DNA from: Clostridia bacterium
GTDB taxonomy: Bacteria; Bacillota; Clostridia; Oscillospirales; CAG-272
NCBI GenBank assembly: GCA_017461745.1
Contig: JAFTXE010000080.1
Location: 1 to 35,777, forward strand
Direction: 5' to 3'
Length of the DNA stretch: 35,777 nt
Part shown: positions 25,417-32,795 of the stretch, piece after piece
How the letters are laid out: each line of letters starts with the position of its first letter
How positions within the stretch are numbered: position 1 is the stretch's first letter
Notes under the pieces: generated by a model
Database searches by the model: none
Seen by the model: only the letters and a program-made list of their open reading frames with translations
What the model was told of the DNA's origin: nothing
Translations under genes and position numbers: made by a program

Positions 25417-25656
25417 AAAAAAACTGCGCTGAGAAATTTTCTCAGCGCAGAGACAGACAAAGCCGTGGTACCACTCTGCTTCGCTCCTACCTTGCGGCAG
25501 AAGCCTTATTGGGCATCAAATGTCCTGATAACACTCAAGCTCTGAGAATGTAATTCGCAACGCGCCGCCTACCGTCTCACACCCACCGACAGCTCTCTTT
25601 AAGGGAGGACGCTCCGCTACTTTTTCTCTTCATCACCTTTAGCGTGTTAAATCGTT
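25417..25656 (-). ncRNA. T-box riboswitch (aminoacyl-tRNA-sensing leader) of the ABC importer
   Basis: Minus strand. The T-box core AGAGTGGTACCACGGC is at 25462-25477, preceded by the AAGGTAGGAGCGAAGC antiterminator region. An intrinsic terminator with a 13-bp stem (25424-25450) and seven T (25417-25423) follows. Upstream are stem I landmarks: GATGAAGAG, AAAAGTA, the distal AGAGAGCTG and GGTGTGAGAC elements, and GCGAA before the specifier. The best-placed codon is TAC (25550-25552), one base after GAA; ATT (25552-25554) is an alternative. UGG, expected for a tryptophan importer, is not seen there. Uncharged tRNA should favour antitermination and importer expression. Confidence 0.93.
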
Positions 25657-25662
25657 AAAAGA

Positions 25663-25691
25663 ATTTTACCACATTAAAGCGTTTTTGTCAA
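25663..25691 (-). promoter_or_regulatory. Sigma-A promoter driving the T-box leader
   Basis: Minus strand: perfect -35 TTGACA (25686-25691), 17-base spacer, -10 TAAAAT (25663-25668). It lies about 30 bases past the stop codon of the SGNH hydrolase gene. Confidence 0.88.
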
Positions 25692-25719
25692 TACCTTTTT
25701 TTCAATTTTTTTCGTTTTT

Positions 25720-26730
25720 TTATAAATATTTTTTGATTTCCTTGATAAGATTGTCAGCGTAGTGAGAAAATCCCAAAAAATTGGGGTGAAGAACGTCGGG
25801 TGAAAACATCTCGGGATTGTGAGGAACGAAGTCGATACAGTTTATAACTCTCATGTTGAGTATCTCCTCGGATATATCCTTAAGCTTCTCGGCTATGTAC
25901 TCAAACTTGCCTACCTTAGTCGTTATACCTACGTTTCCTCTCCATATAGGAGCGAGGGCAAATATCTTTGACTCCGGATAGCATTTGGCAAGATTTTTAT
26001 AAAACGCTTCCGCTCTTGCGTCAAATTCTTCCTTAGAGGTTAGCCTGCCCCAATCGTTAGTACCGTAAGCGACGGTAATTATGTCGGGGACAAAGCGCTC
26101 TGAGGTTGCGGCAAGCTCAGGCTGGAATATCTCTCCGCCAATTCCCTTGTTTCTCGCCTCGGCGTCAAGAGCGTCGGTGAGGAGCGAGCTATAAGCCTCA
26201 CTTGGCTTAGCCGCGTCATAGCCGTGAGTTATGGAATCTCCAAACATTATCATTCTGCGGCTGTGCTCTACGGGTATAATCGTTGAGCCGTTATCGAGGT
26301 CAAGCGATAGAAGCTCGGATGCAACTGACCAAGGAAAATAAATGCAGATAAGCTTTTCTCCATCGCCGAGAGCGTAAGAGCCTTCGATAGTCATATGCCC
26401 GTCGGGCGTGCTTGCCAGATTGGACGCAAGACTGTATTTCATCTCTCCGTTTACACTGATGTCGTGGCTGAAGAAGGTACGCGAGCTTGCGGGCGACACG
26501 TCAACCTTAAGCGAAAGTGTCTTGGAATTCGTCTTGAATTCAAGTCTTATTCCCGCAGTCGCAAAGGTCTTTTTATAAAAAGCCTTGTCGGGCTCAGAAT
26601 ACAGCTTGTCCTCAAAATACAGCTTTTCCTGCTCCTCGGTAAATCTGTAAAATTTGATTTTTCCTTCGTCTCGCTCTATCCTTGCCGCACCCTTTGTTAT
26701 TTTCTGAATTTGTTCAAACGATAGCTTCAT
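25720..26730 (-). CDS. Two-domain SGNH/GDSL hydrolase (CE2-like esterase)
   Basis: Probable esterase acting on acylated carbohydrate. Of its 336 residues, about 1-150 form a beta-rich N-terminal domain and 158-336 the SGNH hydrolase domain. All four catalytic blocks are present: GDSITHG with Ser166, the glycine of KGIGGE (198), GTND with Asn225, and DVLHP with Asp312 and His315. The order jelly-roll plus SGNH is that of CE2 acetyl-xylan or glucomannan esterases. No signal peptide is seen, so it acts inside the cell, perhaps on imported oligosaccharides. Single gene; AAGGAAG precedes the ATG. It differs sharply from the inactive SGNH-like protein at 19126. Confidence 0.9.
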   Translation of the reverse strand: MKLSFEQIQKITKGAARIERDEGKIKFYRFTEEQEKLYFEDKLYSEPDKAFYKKTFATAGIRLEFKTNSKTLSLKVDVSPASSRTFFSHDISVNGEMKYSLASNLASTPDGHMTIEGSYALGDGEKLICIYFPWSVASELLSLDLDNGSTIIPVEHSRRMIMFGDSITHGYDAAKPSEAYSSLLTDALDAEARNKGIGGEIFQPELAATSERFVPDIITVAYGTNDWGRLTSKEEFDARAEAFYKNLAKCYPESKIFALAPIWRGNVGITTKVGKFEYIAEKLKDISEEILNMRVINCIDFVPHNPEMFSPDVLHPNFLGFSHYADNLIKEIKKYL

Positions 26731-26769
26731 TTTTTATACTTCCTTATTTTGATTTTCGATTTTGTTTTA

Positions 26770-26950
26770 TTGTCAGAAACTTTCTTTCGAGAAAGTTTCC
26801 GACACCTTCAAAGAACTTGAAGAAAATAAATATAATGGCTGTTAGAATTTTGCGCTGTGCTTAATTGGGAATACGGTATTTTTCTAAAGTGGAAACCCGA
26901 CGAACCTGCTGCGGTTCTTACGGGTTTCTTTTTTATTTAAAGGTGCAGTT
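26770..26950 (+). repeat. 200-bp interspersed repeat, family R, copy D (diverged stem)
   Basis: Same orientation as copy B. The second hairpin keeps the outer arms AAACCCG/CGGGTTT (26893-26899, 26921-26927) but the inner stem is GAACC/GGTTC in place of CAAACG/CGTTTG in the other copies, a paired change that keeps base pairing around the same TGCTGC loop. A T-run follows on the plus strand. Confidence 0.85.
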
Positions 26951-27026
26951 TTAATTTAAAGTACAGTTATGCGAACCAATCTCTAAAAAGTAACAATCGC
27001 AAAGTCGGCGTGCATCCTAACGCAAA

Positions 27027-28070
27027 CTAACTTTCCAGCGCCATCAACGCTATTTTTTCACACAGCTCGCCGTAATCTATGCCGACCGCCGCCGCTTCTT
27101 GCGGCAAAAGGCTTGTGGGCGTCATACCGGGAAGCGTGTTTGCCTCAAGGCACCAAGCATTTCCGTCGCCGTCAAGTATATAATCAAATCTTGCGTAGCC
27201 TCGAAGTCTGAGTGCTTCAAAGCCCTTTTCCGTTGTCCTGTACACTGTCGCAGTAGCCGCGTCACCAATAGGCGCGGGGCATATTTCCTCGGTTGCGTTT
27301 GCTTGATACTTATTGAGATAATCGTAAAATCCCGACTTGGGAATTATCTCAACGGGTGGCAATGCTCTGCCGTCAAAATACGCGCAGGTCAGCTCCCTGC
27401 CATCTATCTTTCTTTCAACGAGAATATATCTCTCCTGCTCTGACGCCGACCTTATTGCCGACGCAAGCTCAGCCGCGTTATTTACTATATATACTCCCAC
27501 GCTTGAGCCGCCCGAGCAGGGCTTTACTACCGCAGGAAGTCCCGTAGCCGATACGATTTTTTCTATCTCATAAGACTCACAAGGCGCAGAAGTGTCTACT
27601 CTCACCCAATCGGGCGTGAGTATTCCCTCGGCTCTGAGCATTCTCTTAGCAATATCCTTGTCCATTGCAAGCATACTGCCAATATAGCCCGAGCCCGTAT
27701 ATTTTATATTATAGCTATCAAGCATTGCCTGAAGCTGACCGTTTTCTCCAACTCCGCCGTGGAGCGCGAGAAATACGCAATCTGCGGCGCGGCAAGCCTC
27801 AATAACGCGAGGTCCGACGGCGTCCTCACGTCCGCCGTGCGCCAGCTTCAAGGCATCAAGGTCGGGAAGTCCACGCGGAACGCTTACTTCCGTCTTTTGT
27901 TCCCTTGTGAAAAGAGTGTTAATATCAACGTCCTTCTCTATTCCCTCGTAAACGTCAACGGTCAGCACCTCGTGCCCACGCTGCGCAAGCGCCGCCGCAA
28001 TAAGTGACGCTGAGGACAGCGAGACGTTGCGCTCCGAGGAAAGACCGCCCATAAGTACGGTTATTTTCAA
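27027..28070 (-). CDS. ddl: D-alanine--D-alanine ligase
   Basis: Cytoplasmic ATP-grasp ligase making D-Ala-D-Ala for peptidoglycan; 347 residues, normal length. Seen are MGGLSSERNVSLSS with Glu13, HGGVGENG (104-111), the ATP-binding Lys183 in VVKPCSGGSSVGV, the omega-loop GFYDYLNKY (247-255), Asp296 and the Mg-binding Glu309-Ala-Asn311. The tyrosine-containing omega-loop is that of D-Ala-D-Ala enzymes and not of the VanA/VanB D-lactate ligases. The start is a TTG at 28070 with AAGGAG upstream. It follows prmC with a 24-base gap and is probably co-transcribed. Confidence 0.95.
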   Translation of the reverse strand: MKITVLMGGLSSERNVSLSSASLIAAALAQRGHEVLTVDVYEGIEKDVDINTLFTREQKTEVSVPRGLPDLDALKLAHGGREDAVGPRVIEACRAADCVFLALHGGVGENGQLQAMLDSYNIKYTGSGYIGSMLAMDKDIAKRMLRAEGILTPDWVRVDTSAPCESYEIEKIVSATGLPAVVKPCSGGSSVGVYIVNNAAELASAIRSASEQERYILVERKIDGRELTCAYFDGRALPPVEIIPKSGFYDYLNKYQANATEEICPAPIGDAATATVYRTTEKGFEALRLRGYARFDYILDGDGNAWCLEANTLPGMTPTSLLPQEAAAVGIDYGELCEKIALMALES

Positions 28071-28094
28071 AGCTTATCTCCTTAAATCATTAAT

Positions 28095-28925
28095 TTACTG
28101 TACTGTGGCTTTGCAAAGATACGCCACTCGGTCGTTACCGCCGAAGTCCTTGTAAACCTCGCATTTATAGCCGTTAGCATGCGATATTGCCGTGACAGCC
28201 TTAGCTTGATCACAGCCTATTTCGAGAAGCATAACGCCACCGTCAGACAGATATTTTCCATAAGAGCCAATTATAACTCTGTAAAAATCAAGCCCGTCGT
28301 CGCCGCCGTCAAGAGCCGCCTCAGGCTCAAACGCAAGCTCCTCGGCAAGAAATTCTATTTCCTTCGTCTCTATGTAAGGGGGATTGGAAAGAATACAGTC
28401 AAACTTGCCAAGCTCCTCCATAAATTCAGGCTTCAGCACGTCGCAAGCAAGCAAGCCAAGGCGCTCACCCACTCCGTTTCTCTCCGCATTCTCGCGCGCT
28501 ATTTCAAGCGTATTTTCAAAAAGGTCTACCGCCACAGCCATGCAGTCGCTTCTCGACGCAAGAGTTGATATAGCGACACAGCCGCTTCCCGTGCAAAGAT
28601 CTATAAACCTCGCCCCCTCGGGCATAAGCTTTATAGCAAGCTCAACGAGCTTTTCCGTATCCTGACGCGGAATCAGCGTGTCCTCGGTCACACGGTAGGT
28701 CTCGTGGCAAAAATCCCAAAAGCCGAGAATATATTGAAGAGGATAATGGGCGCAACGCTTCTTCACCGCCTCGCAAAGCTCGGCATTGTCAAAGTCCTCG
28801 TCTCTGCGACCTAAAAGCTCCGCCTTGTTTATACCGCAAAAATGGCATATGAGCATGGACGCCTCGCCCCTGTTGTTTTCAATTTTCGCGGCGGCAAGCG
28901 CCATGCATATCTCGTTGTACGTCAT
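28095..28925 (-). CDS. prmC: Peptide chain release factor N5-glutamine methyltransferase PrmC
   Basis: Methylates the Gln of the GGQ motif in RF1 and RF2 using S-adenosylmethionine. The 276-residue product has a helical N-terminal domain (1-75) and a Rossmann methyltransferase domain with FIDLCTGSGCVAI (107-119) and the catalytic NPPY at 181-184. IPRQDTE (85-91) is also typical. The start ATG at 28925 (MTYNEICMAL) has GGAGGA just upstream; the frame extends to 29006 but that part overlaps the promoter. In many Firmicutes prmC follows prfA; here it precedes ddl. Confidence 0.94.
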   Translation of the reverse strand: MTYNEICMALAAAKIENNRGEASMLICHFCGINKAELLGRRDEDFDNAELCEAVKKRCAHYPLQYILGFWDFCHETYRVTEDTLIPRQDTEKLVELAIKLMPEGARFIDLCTGSGCVAISTLASRSDCMAVAVDLFENTLEIARENAERNGVGERLGLLACDVLKPEFMEELGKFDCILSNPPYIETKEIEFLAEELAFEPEAALDGGDDGLDFYRVIIGSYGKYLSDGGVMLLEIGCDQAKAVTAISHANGYKCEVYKDFGGNDRVAYLCKATVQ

Positions 28926-28931
28926 AAATCC

Positions 28932-28977
28932 TCCGAAAAAAATCTCTATCAATATATTATAACAGATTTTCTTCGGA
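28932..28977. promoter_or_regulatory. prmC promoter inside a 14-bp inverted repeat
   Basis: Minus strand -10 TATAAT at 28956-28961, preceded by TGT (extended -10); the -35 is weak. The -10 lies in the loop between arms TCCGAAAAAAATCT (28932-28945) and AGATTTTCTTCGGA (28964-28977), which pair at 13 of 14 positions. Because one arm is upstream of the transcription start, the dyad would act in DNA, as an operator, rather than in RNA. Confidence 0.55.
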
Positions 28978-29127
28978 AAATAAATACCTTTTGGGAAATT
29001 TATCAAAATTTCTTCATTACGTTTTTCGACAGTATATTAGTTTCCGTGGCAATCACTTTATTAAAAGTAACTTTATTACTCATTGAGATTACCGCGCTTC
29101 GCTCGCAATGAGCAAGCACAATGCTTT

Positions 29128-29361
29128 AAATTGTGATTTATCGGGGAATGTGAGGAACGCGGGGGGACGCGATTTCCGCTTTTTTGAAAAAAAGCTTGGC
29201 AAAAAACTTCCTTGCTGGGCTATAGCCCGATTAGATATATATAATTCCAAGAATAGCTTAATCGGGCTATAGCCCAGCAAGAAAGCTTTTGCGGAGCTTT
29301 TCTCGAAAAGCGACAACGCATCCCCCGCGTCCCCTCGCATCCCCGACAAATCATAATTTAG
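29128..29361. repeat. Long palindromic repeat, family P, complete copy
   Basis: Imperfect palindrome of about 234 bases. The outer arms are the AAATTGTGATTTATCGGGG / CCCCGACAAATCATAATTT type, and inner arms GCTGGGCTATAGCCCGATTA / TAATCGGGCTATAGCCCAGC are perfect. The loop is GATATATATAATTCCAAGAATAGCT-like. It sits right after the SLH gene and may end that transcript. The 28980-29127 stretch before it holds no gene, only a block (CGCGCTTCGCTCGCAATGAG) of a type common in gut Firmicutes. Confidence 0.85.
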
Positions 29362-29379
29362 TGTATTTCGCCACCCAAG

Positions 29380-30687
29380 CTACCCCATGTAATTCATAAC
29401 GTTAGCAAGCATTTGTGCGGCATCGCCTCGAGTAAGTGAGGATAGCGGCGAAATATTACCGTCCGAGGCGCTCATAACGCCTATTGAATTAAGCGAATAC
29501 ACCGCAGGAGACGCCCATGCGGGAATTTCCGCACCGTCGTTAAACGTAGGAATGGACGTCGGAGTTGAAACGTCAAGCATATTTCCAAGCATGACAGCCG
29601 CTTCCGCACGCGTTATACTTCTTCCTGCCTCAAAGCAAAGTCCCTTTTCGTTTCTAACTCCGTTAATATATCCAAGCTCGTATGCTGCGGCAACGTAATC
29701 CTTCATATAATCGGGAATATCCGCATCGTCGGCAAATACGGTTGTACTGACCTCATTCACCTCGTCAAAGCCTACCGCGTGCATCGCCATTACCAGAAAT
29801 TCTCCTCGGCTAACCTCGCCGTCAGGATAAAAATACACGTCCGAGCCTACCTGAGTTCCACTCATTATGCCCGCCTCTGCCATTGTGAGAGCAGCGTTAT
29901 AGTAACGTGAATTCTCCATATCGTCGTAGCGAACCGACACCGTCGGCTTGGTAACCGTCAAGGACACCGTCCGTGACGCGCTGTAGTTACCGTAAATATC
30001 ACGAGCCACGTAAACGAAGCTGTCCTTACCCGAATAATTTGCCGTTGGAGTGTACTTATACTCCCCCGCTCTCTTGTCGGTAAGCTCTAACAATCCCTTT
30101 TCGGGATAGGAAACTATCTCTATTATCGTCTCGTCTCCGTCACTGTCATAGCACGGCAAAGTTCCGTAGAGCGTTATGTTTCTATGCGTGCTTACGTCAA
30201 TATAGCTTTGCGGAACGTCACTGAGCGTCGGCGCATAATTTACCTTGTCAAGCAGATATATTTCGCAAGGCACGTCGTATCCGCCTTCTCCGTGAGAAAA
30301 GCGAAACGTCGCTCTCGTCGATTGCTCACTCGATGCCGTATAGCTGAGCAAAGACAAATTAGCGGCGCTTACCGTCTGCCCCGAGCTTACTACGACGTTG
30401 CCAACTCTCAGCTCTCCCTCGCTCACGGCAGGCGCTTGAGTTATGGTTATGTCTCCCACACGAGACAAATTCAGCGCGCGAGCAAAATCCTCACCGTCAA
30501 ATTCAACGGTATTTCCTATGAGCCCCGCCATTGCCATGCCGTTATCCTCAGCGATAACCGCCAATGCAGGTGAAACGGGCGCGGACTCCGTGTCCTTTGC
30601 GAGTGCGGTGATCCCCAGAGATATAACGGACGTTACCATTGCCGCCGCAAGCCCGACGGAACAAAGCGCTATCTTAGATTTTTTCAT
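29380..30687 (-). CDS. Secreted surface protein with cadherin/Ig-like domain and three SLH domains
   Basis: Exported cell-wall-bound protein of 435 residues. The signal peptide ends near residue 30 (ITALAKD). Residues 35-145 are beta-rich and unassigned; about 150-250 form an Ig/cadherin-like domain (YDSDGDETIIEI, GEYKYTPTANYSGKDSFVYVA, the pattern of tandem Big_9/VCBS-like modules). Residues 260-435 hold three SLH motifs (NAALTMAEAGIMSGT..., YVAAAYELGYINGV..., AVYSLNSIGVMSASDG), which anchor proteins to pyruvylated secondary wall polymer. The start ATG has AGGAGG upstream. Single gene, divergent from the SLOG gene at 30857. No catalytic domain is seen. Confidence 0.9.
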   Translation of the reverse strand: MKKSKIALCSVGLAAAMVTSVISLGITALAKDTESAPVSPALAVIAEDNGMAMAGLIGNTVEFDGEDFARALNLSRVGDITITQAPAVSEGELRVGNVVVSSGQTVSAANLSLLSYTASSEQSTRATFRFSHGEGGYDVPCEIYLLDKVNYAPTLSDVPQSYIDVSTHRNITLYGTLPCYDSDGDETIIEIVSYPEKGLLELTDKRAGEYKYTPTANYSGKDSFVYVARDIYGNYSASRTVSLTVTKPTVSVRYDDMENSRYYNAALTMAEAGIMSGTQVGSDVYFYPDGEVSRGEFLVMAMHAVGFDEVNEVSTTVFADDADIPDYMKDYVAAAYELGYINGVRNEKGLCFEAGRSITRAEAAVMLGNMLDVSTPTSIPTFNDGAEIPAWASPAVYSLNSIGVMSASDGNISPLSSLTRGDAAQMLANVMNYMG

Positions 30688-30814
30688 TGCTTCCTCCTTT
30701 TGATGCTTTATTCTTTTTTGCTCTCACAATATTTTATAGCGCGCGACGCCGAAATATTACATATCTTTTTCTATAAAATAACGAAAAGCTCTTTATTTTT
30801 TTACGGTTATGATG

Positions 30815-30820
30815 TATAAT
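30815..30820 (+). promoter_or_regulatory. -10 element of the SLOG gene promoter
   Basis: TATAAT about 36 bases before the start codon. A -35 match is poor (TTTATT at the expected distance). Confidence 0.5.
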
Positions 30821-30856
30821 TAAAGCAACGCTAAGGAAAGGGAGAAGCTCGCGCAA

Positions 30857-31345
30857 ATGGATAACGGACTCATATGCTGCTTTACGGGGCACAGAACCAT
30901 AGAGCAGTCGCACGCCGAAAGCCTTGTAAGCCTGACGGACGACGCCATTGAAAAAATGATAGAGCGCGGTGTAACCGTCTTCCGCAACGGCGGAGCAGTC
31001 GGCTTTGATACCTTAGCGGCGCTCAAGGTAATAGAAAAAAAGAAAAAGTATCCGCATATCCGTCTTGAAATGTATCTGCCCTGTAAGGAGCAGTCAAAAA
31101 AATGGAACGATTTCAGCAAGGCGGTATACGAGTTCGTTCTCACCCACGCTGACAGCATTCGTTACATTTCCGAGGAATACACGCCCCATTGTATGCTTGA
31201 CCGCAATAAAAAAATGATAGAGGGCTGCGATTATTGCATAGCCTACCGTCTGAATTCCTCAGGTGGCACGGCGTTTACCGTTGAGCACGCAAAAAGGCTC
31301 GGCGTCCGCATATTAAACCTCGGAGATATGCTCTCCAAAGCATAA
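30857..31345 (+). CDS. SLOG-family (YpsA/DUF1273-like) nucleotide-binding protein
   Basis: Cytoplasmic protein of 162 residues with the Rossmann-like SLOG fold. Diagnostic parts are CCFTGHRTIE (7-16), the GVTVFRNGGAVGFDTLAA glycine loop (38-55), LEMYLPCKEQ, the LDRNKKMIEGCDYCIAYR stretch and SSGGTAFTVEHAKRLG near the end. SLOG proteins bind nucleotides or related ligands; YpsA members affect cell division in Bacillus, but the role of stand-alone Clostridial ones is not settled. The start ATG has AAGGGAG about 12 bases upstream. It precedes purC by 169 bases and has a separate promoter. Confidence 0.88.
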   Translation: MDNGLICCFTGHRTIEQSHAESLVSLTDDAIEKMIERGVTVFRNGGAVGFDTLAALKVIEKKKKYPHIRLEMYLPCKEQSKKWNDFSKAVYEFVLTHADSIRYISEEYTPHCMLDRNKKMIEGCDYCIAYRLNSSGGTAFTVEHAKRLGVRILNLGDMLSKA

Positions 31346-31438
31346 AACGCGACAAGGACAGTAATTAACCGACAAAAAATATTTTTCTATCCCCAAAAAA
31401 ATTTTCTATTATGACAAATATTTTTTTGCGAAAAACTA

Positions 31439-31499
31439 TATACAAAATCAAAAAATTGTGATAAAATATACATATAATTTTAATGTCGTTTATACGACA
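31439..31499 (+). promoter_or_regulatory. purC promoter with leader hairpin
   Basis: -35 TATACA (31439-31444), 17-base spacer, -10 TAAAAT (31462-31467). In the leader, inverted repeat TGTCG (31484-31488) / CGACA (31495-31499) ends right at the AAGGAG ribosome binding site. It may be a short operator or translation-control hairpin; no purine riboswitch is visible. Confidence 0.55.
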
Positions 31500-31514
31500 A
31501 AAGGAGTAGAATGT

Positions 31515-32213
31515 ATGAAAAAGCTTTATGAAGGCAAAACAAAAGACGTTTTCGAGCTCGAAAACGGCAACGTTCTCTTGAAATTCAAGGACGACTGCAC
31601 GGGTAAGGATGGAGTTTTTGACCCGGGTGAGAACGCCGTAGGTCTTACCATCGAAGGTATCGGAAAGGCAAATCTTCAGACCTCTATTCATTACTTTGAG
31701 CTTCTCAAGGCTGCGGGAATCAAAACTCATTACGTAAGCGCTAACATTGAGGATGCTACCATGGAGGTTCTCCCTGCTGAGTGCTTTGGTAAAGCTCAGG
31801 GCGGAAACGGACTTGAAGTAATCTGCCGTTTGGTAGCTACGGGTAGCTTTATCCGCAGATACGGCGAATACATTAAGGACGGAACACCTCTTGAGGGCGG
31901 CTACGTTGAGTGCACCTTCAAGAACGATGCAAAGGGTGACCCGCTCGTAACAGGTGAGGGTCTTGCGGCTCTCGGCGTTATGACTCCCGCTATGTTCGAA
32001 AGCATGAAGGATCAGACGCTCAAGATCACCAAAATAGTTGCCGACGACCTCAAATCCATCGGTCTTGACCTTTGGGACATCAAGTTTGAATTCGGCTACA
32101 ACAACGGCGAGGTAGTTCTCATCGACGAAATAGCTTCGGGCAATATGCGCGTATACAAGGACGGCAAGATAGTTGAGCCCGTTGAGCTTACAAAGCTTAT
32201 ACTCAATAGATAA
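31515..32213 (+). CDS. purC: Phosphoribosylaminoimidazole-succinocarboxamide (SAICAR) synthase
   Basis: Cytoplasmic purine biosynthesis enzyme joining CAIR and aspartate with ATP. The product is 232 residues, of the compact Clostridial type. Seen are [13 protein letters not shown] at the start, [17 protein letters not shown] in the middle, and DIKFEFG and [16 protein letters not shown] near the end; the last differs from the DEITPDSSR form of the E. coli-type enzyme but retains the acidic pair. The start ATG at 31515 is chosen because AAAGGAG lies nine bases upstream; the frame extends to 31458 without a site. It stands apart from any other pur gene in the window. Confidence 0.93.
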   Translation: MKKLYEGKTKDVFELENGNVLLKFKDDCTGKDGVFDPGENAVGLTIEGIGKANLQTSIHYFELLKAAGIKTHYVSANIEDATMEVLPAECFGKAQGGNGLEVICRLVATGSFIRRYGEYIKDGTPLEGGYVECTFKNDAKGDPLVTGEGLAALGVMTPAMFESMKDQTLKITKIVADDLKSIGLDLWDIKFEFGYNNGEVVLIDEIASGNMRVYKDGKIVEPVELTKLILNR

Positions 32214-32225
32214 TTTCGATAAATA

Positions 32226-32278
32226 AAAAAGCACTGTTCTTCAAGGGGCACCTTCCATAAAGCAGGTTTTACCTGCCG
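32226..32278. repeat. Small repeat, left inverted copy bounding the regulator cassette
   Basis: Blocks AAAAAGCACTG and ATAAAGCAGGTTTTAC, matched in inverted orientation at 34477-34518 with a variable spacer. It contains the small hairpin GCAGGT-TTT-ACCTGC. Confidence 0.65.
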
Positions 32279-32284
32279 AAAAGC

Positions 32285-32320
32285 AAAAGGAGCACGAGCG
32301 ATTTGTTCGTACTCCTTTTT
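32285..32320 (+). terminator. purC terminator
   Basis: Hairpin with arms AAAAGGAG.ACGA and TCGT.CTCCTTTTT, ending in a T-run, about 75 bases past the purC stop. A-run and T-run on opposite sides could let it work in both directions. Confidence 0.75.
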
Positions 32321-32382
32321 ACACGCCTTGCCTGTTTAGGTTAGTGTGTTACACCTTTTAGTGTACTGTCGGACAGCAGAAT

Positions 32383-32520
32383 AGCCTTCCTCCGGGAGGA
32401 AGGGGGACCGCGATAGCGGTGAAAGGAGCCCGCGTCACTTTGAAATAAGCAATACCTTTCTTGTAACGCGCTCTCCCTCACCCGACTCCGTCGGGAGCTC
32501 CCTCCCGGAGGGAGCCTTTG
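32383..32520. repeat. Palindromic intergenic unit of the CTCCCTCCGGAGGGAG type
   Basis: Holds several nested hairpins: CCTTCCTCC/GGAGGAAGG, ACCGC/GCGGT, CCCGACTCCGTCGGG-type and CTCCCTCCCGGAGGGAG. Blocks of this kind are widespread between genes of gut Firmicutes. It ends at the stop codon of the XRE gene, whose extreme C-terminus may have been altered by its insertion. The 32214-32522 stretch contains no gene. Confidence 0.75.
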
Positions 32521-32522
32521 GT

Positions 32523-32795
32523 TTACGTGCCTCGAAAGTCCATCTGCTTTTCCTGACAAGCACTGCCTTTGTGGGCACAAAAGCTACATTCCTTTCCCAT
32601 AAGTTCATCTATGGAAATACCAATCAAATCAGAGATATCGGGAAGTAAAAAGATATCGGGATAACAAAGCTCTCGTTCCCATTTGGACACGGCTTGAGTA
32701 CTAACCCCAAGGAGTTCTCCAAACTCGCTCTGTGTGAGTCCGTGCTGCTTGCGGTAATTCAGTATACATTCGCCTATACGGATTTTATTTTTCAT
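32523..32795 (-). CDS. XRE-family transcriptional regulator with Cys cluster tail
   Basis: Small DNA-binding protein of 90 residues. Residues 8-63 are a typical helix-turn-helix of the Xre/Cro type (LTQSEFGELLGVSTQAVSKW, PDISDLIGISIDELM). The tail has Cys70, Cys73, His75 and Cys80 (CSFCAHKGSAC), which could bind a metal or sense redox; that is inference. It is the last gene of a four-gene operon and overlaps the upstream regulator by ATGA. The C-terminus ends at a palindromic repeat, so it may be slightly truncated. It likely regulates its own operon (see the palindrome at 34333-34343). Confidence 0.88.
   Translation of the reverse strand: MKNKIRIGECILNYRKQHGLTQSEFGELLGVSTQAVSKWERELCYPDIFLLPDISDLIGISIDELMGKECSFCAHKGSACQEKQMDFRGT

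Noticed and set aside
17090..26950. CRISPR array from repeated blocks
   Set aside because: The repeats are about 200 bases, kilobases apart and in both orientations; there are no short regularly spaced repeats and no cas genes.
27027..28070. Vancomycin-resistance type (D-Ala-D-Lac) ligase
   Set aside because: The omega-loop carries the Tyr-containing GFYDYLNKY form of normal D-Ala-D-Ala ligases and no vanH or vanX homologue is adjacent.
31365..32234. Minus-strand 289-residue frame opposite purC
   Set aside because: Antisense of a clear SAICAR synthase gene.
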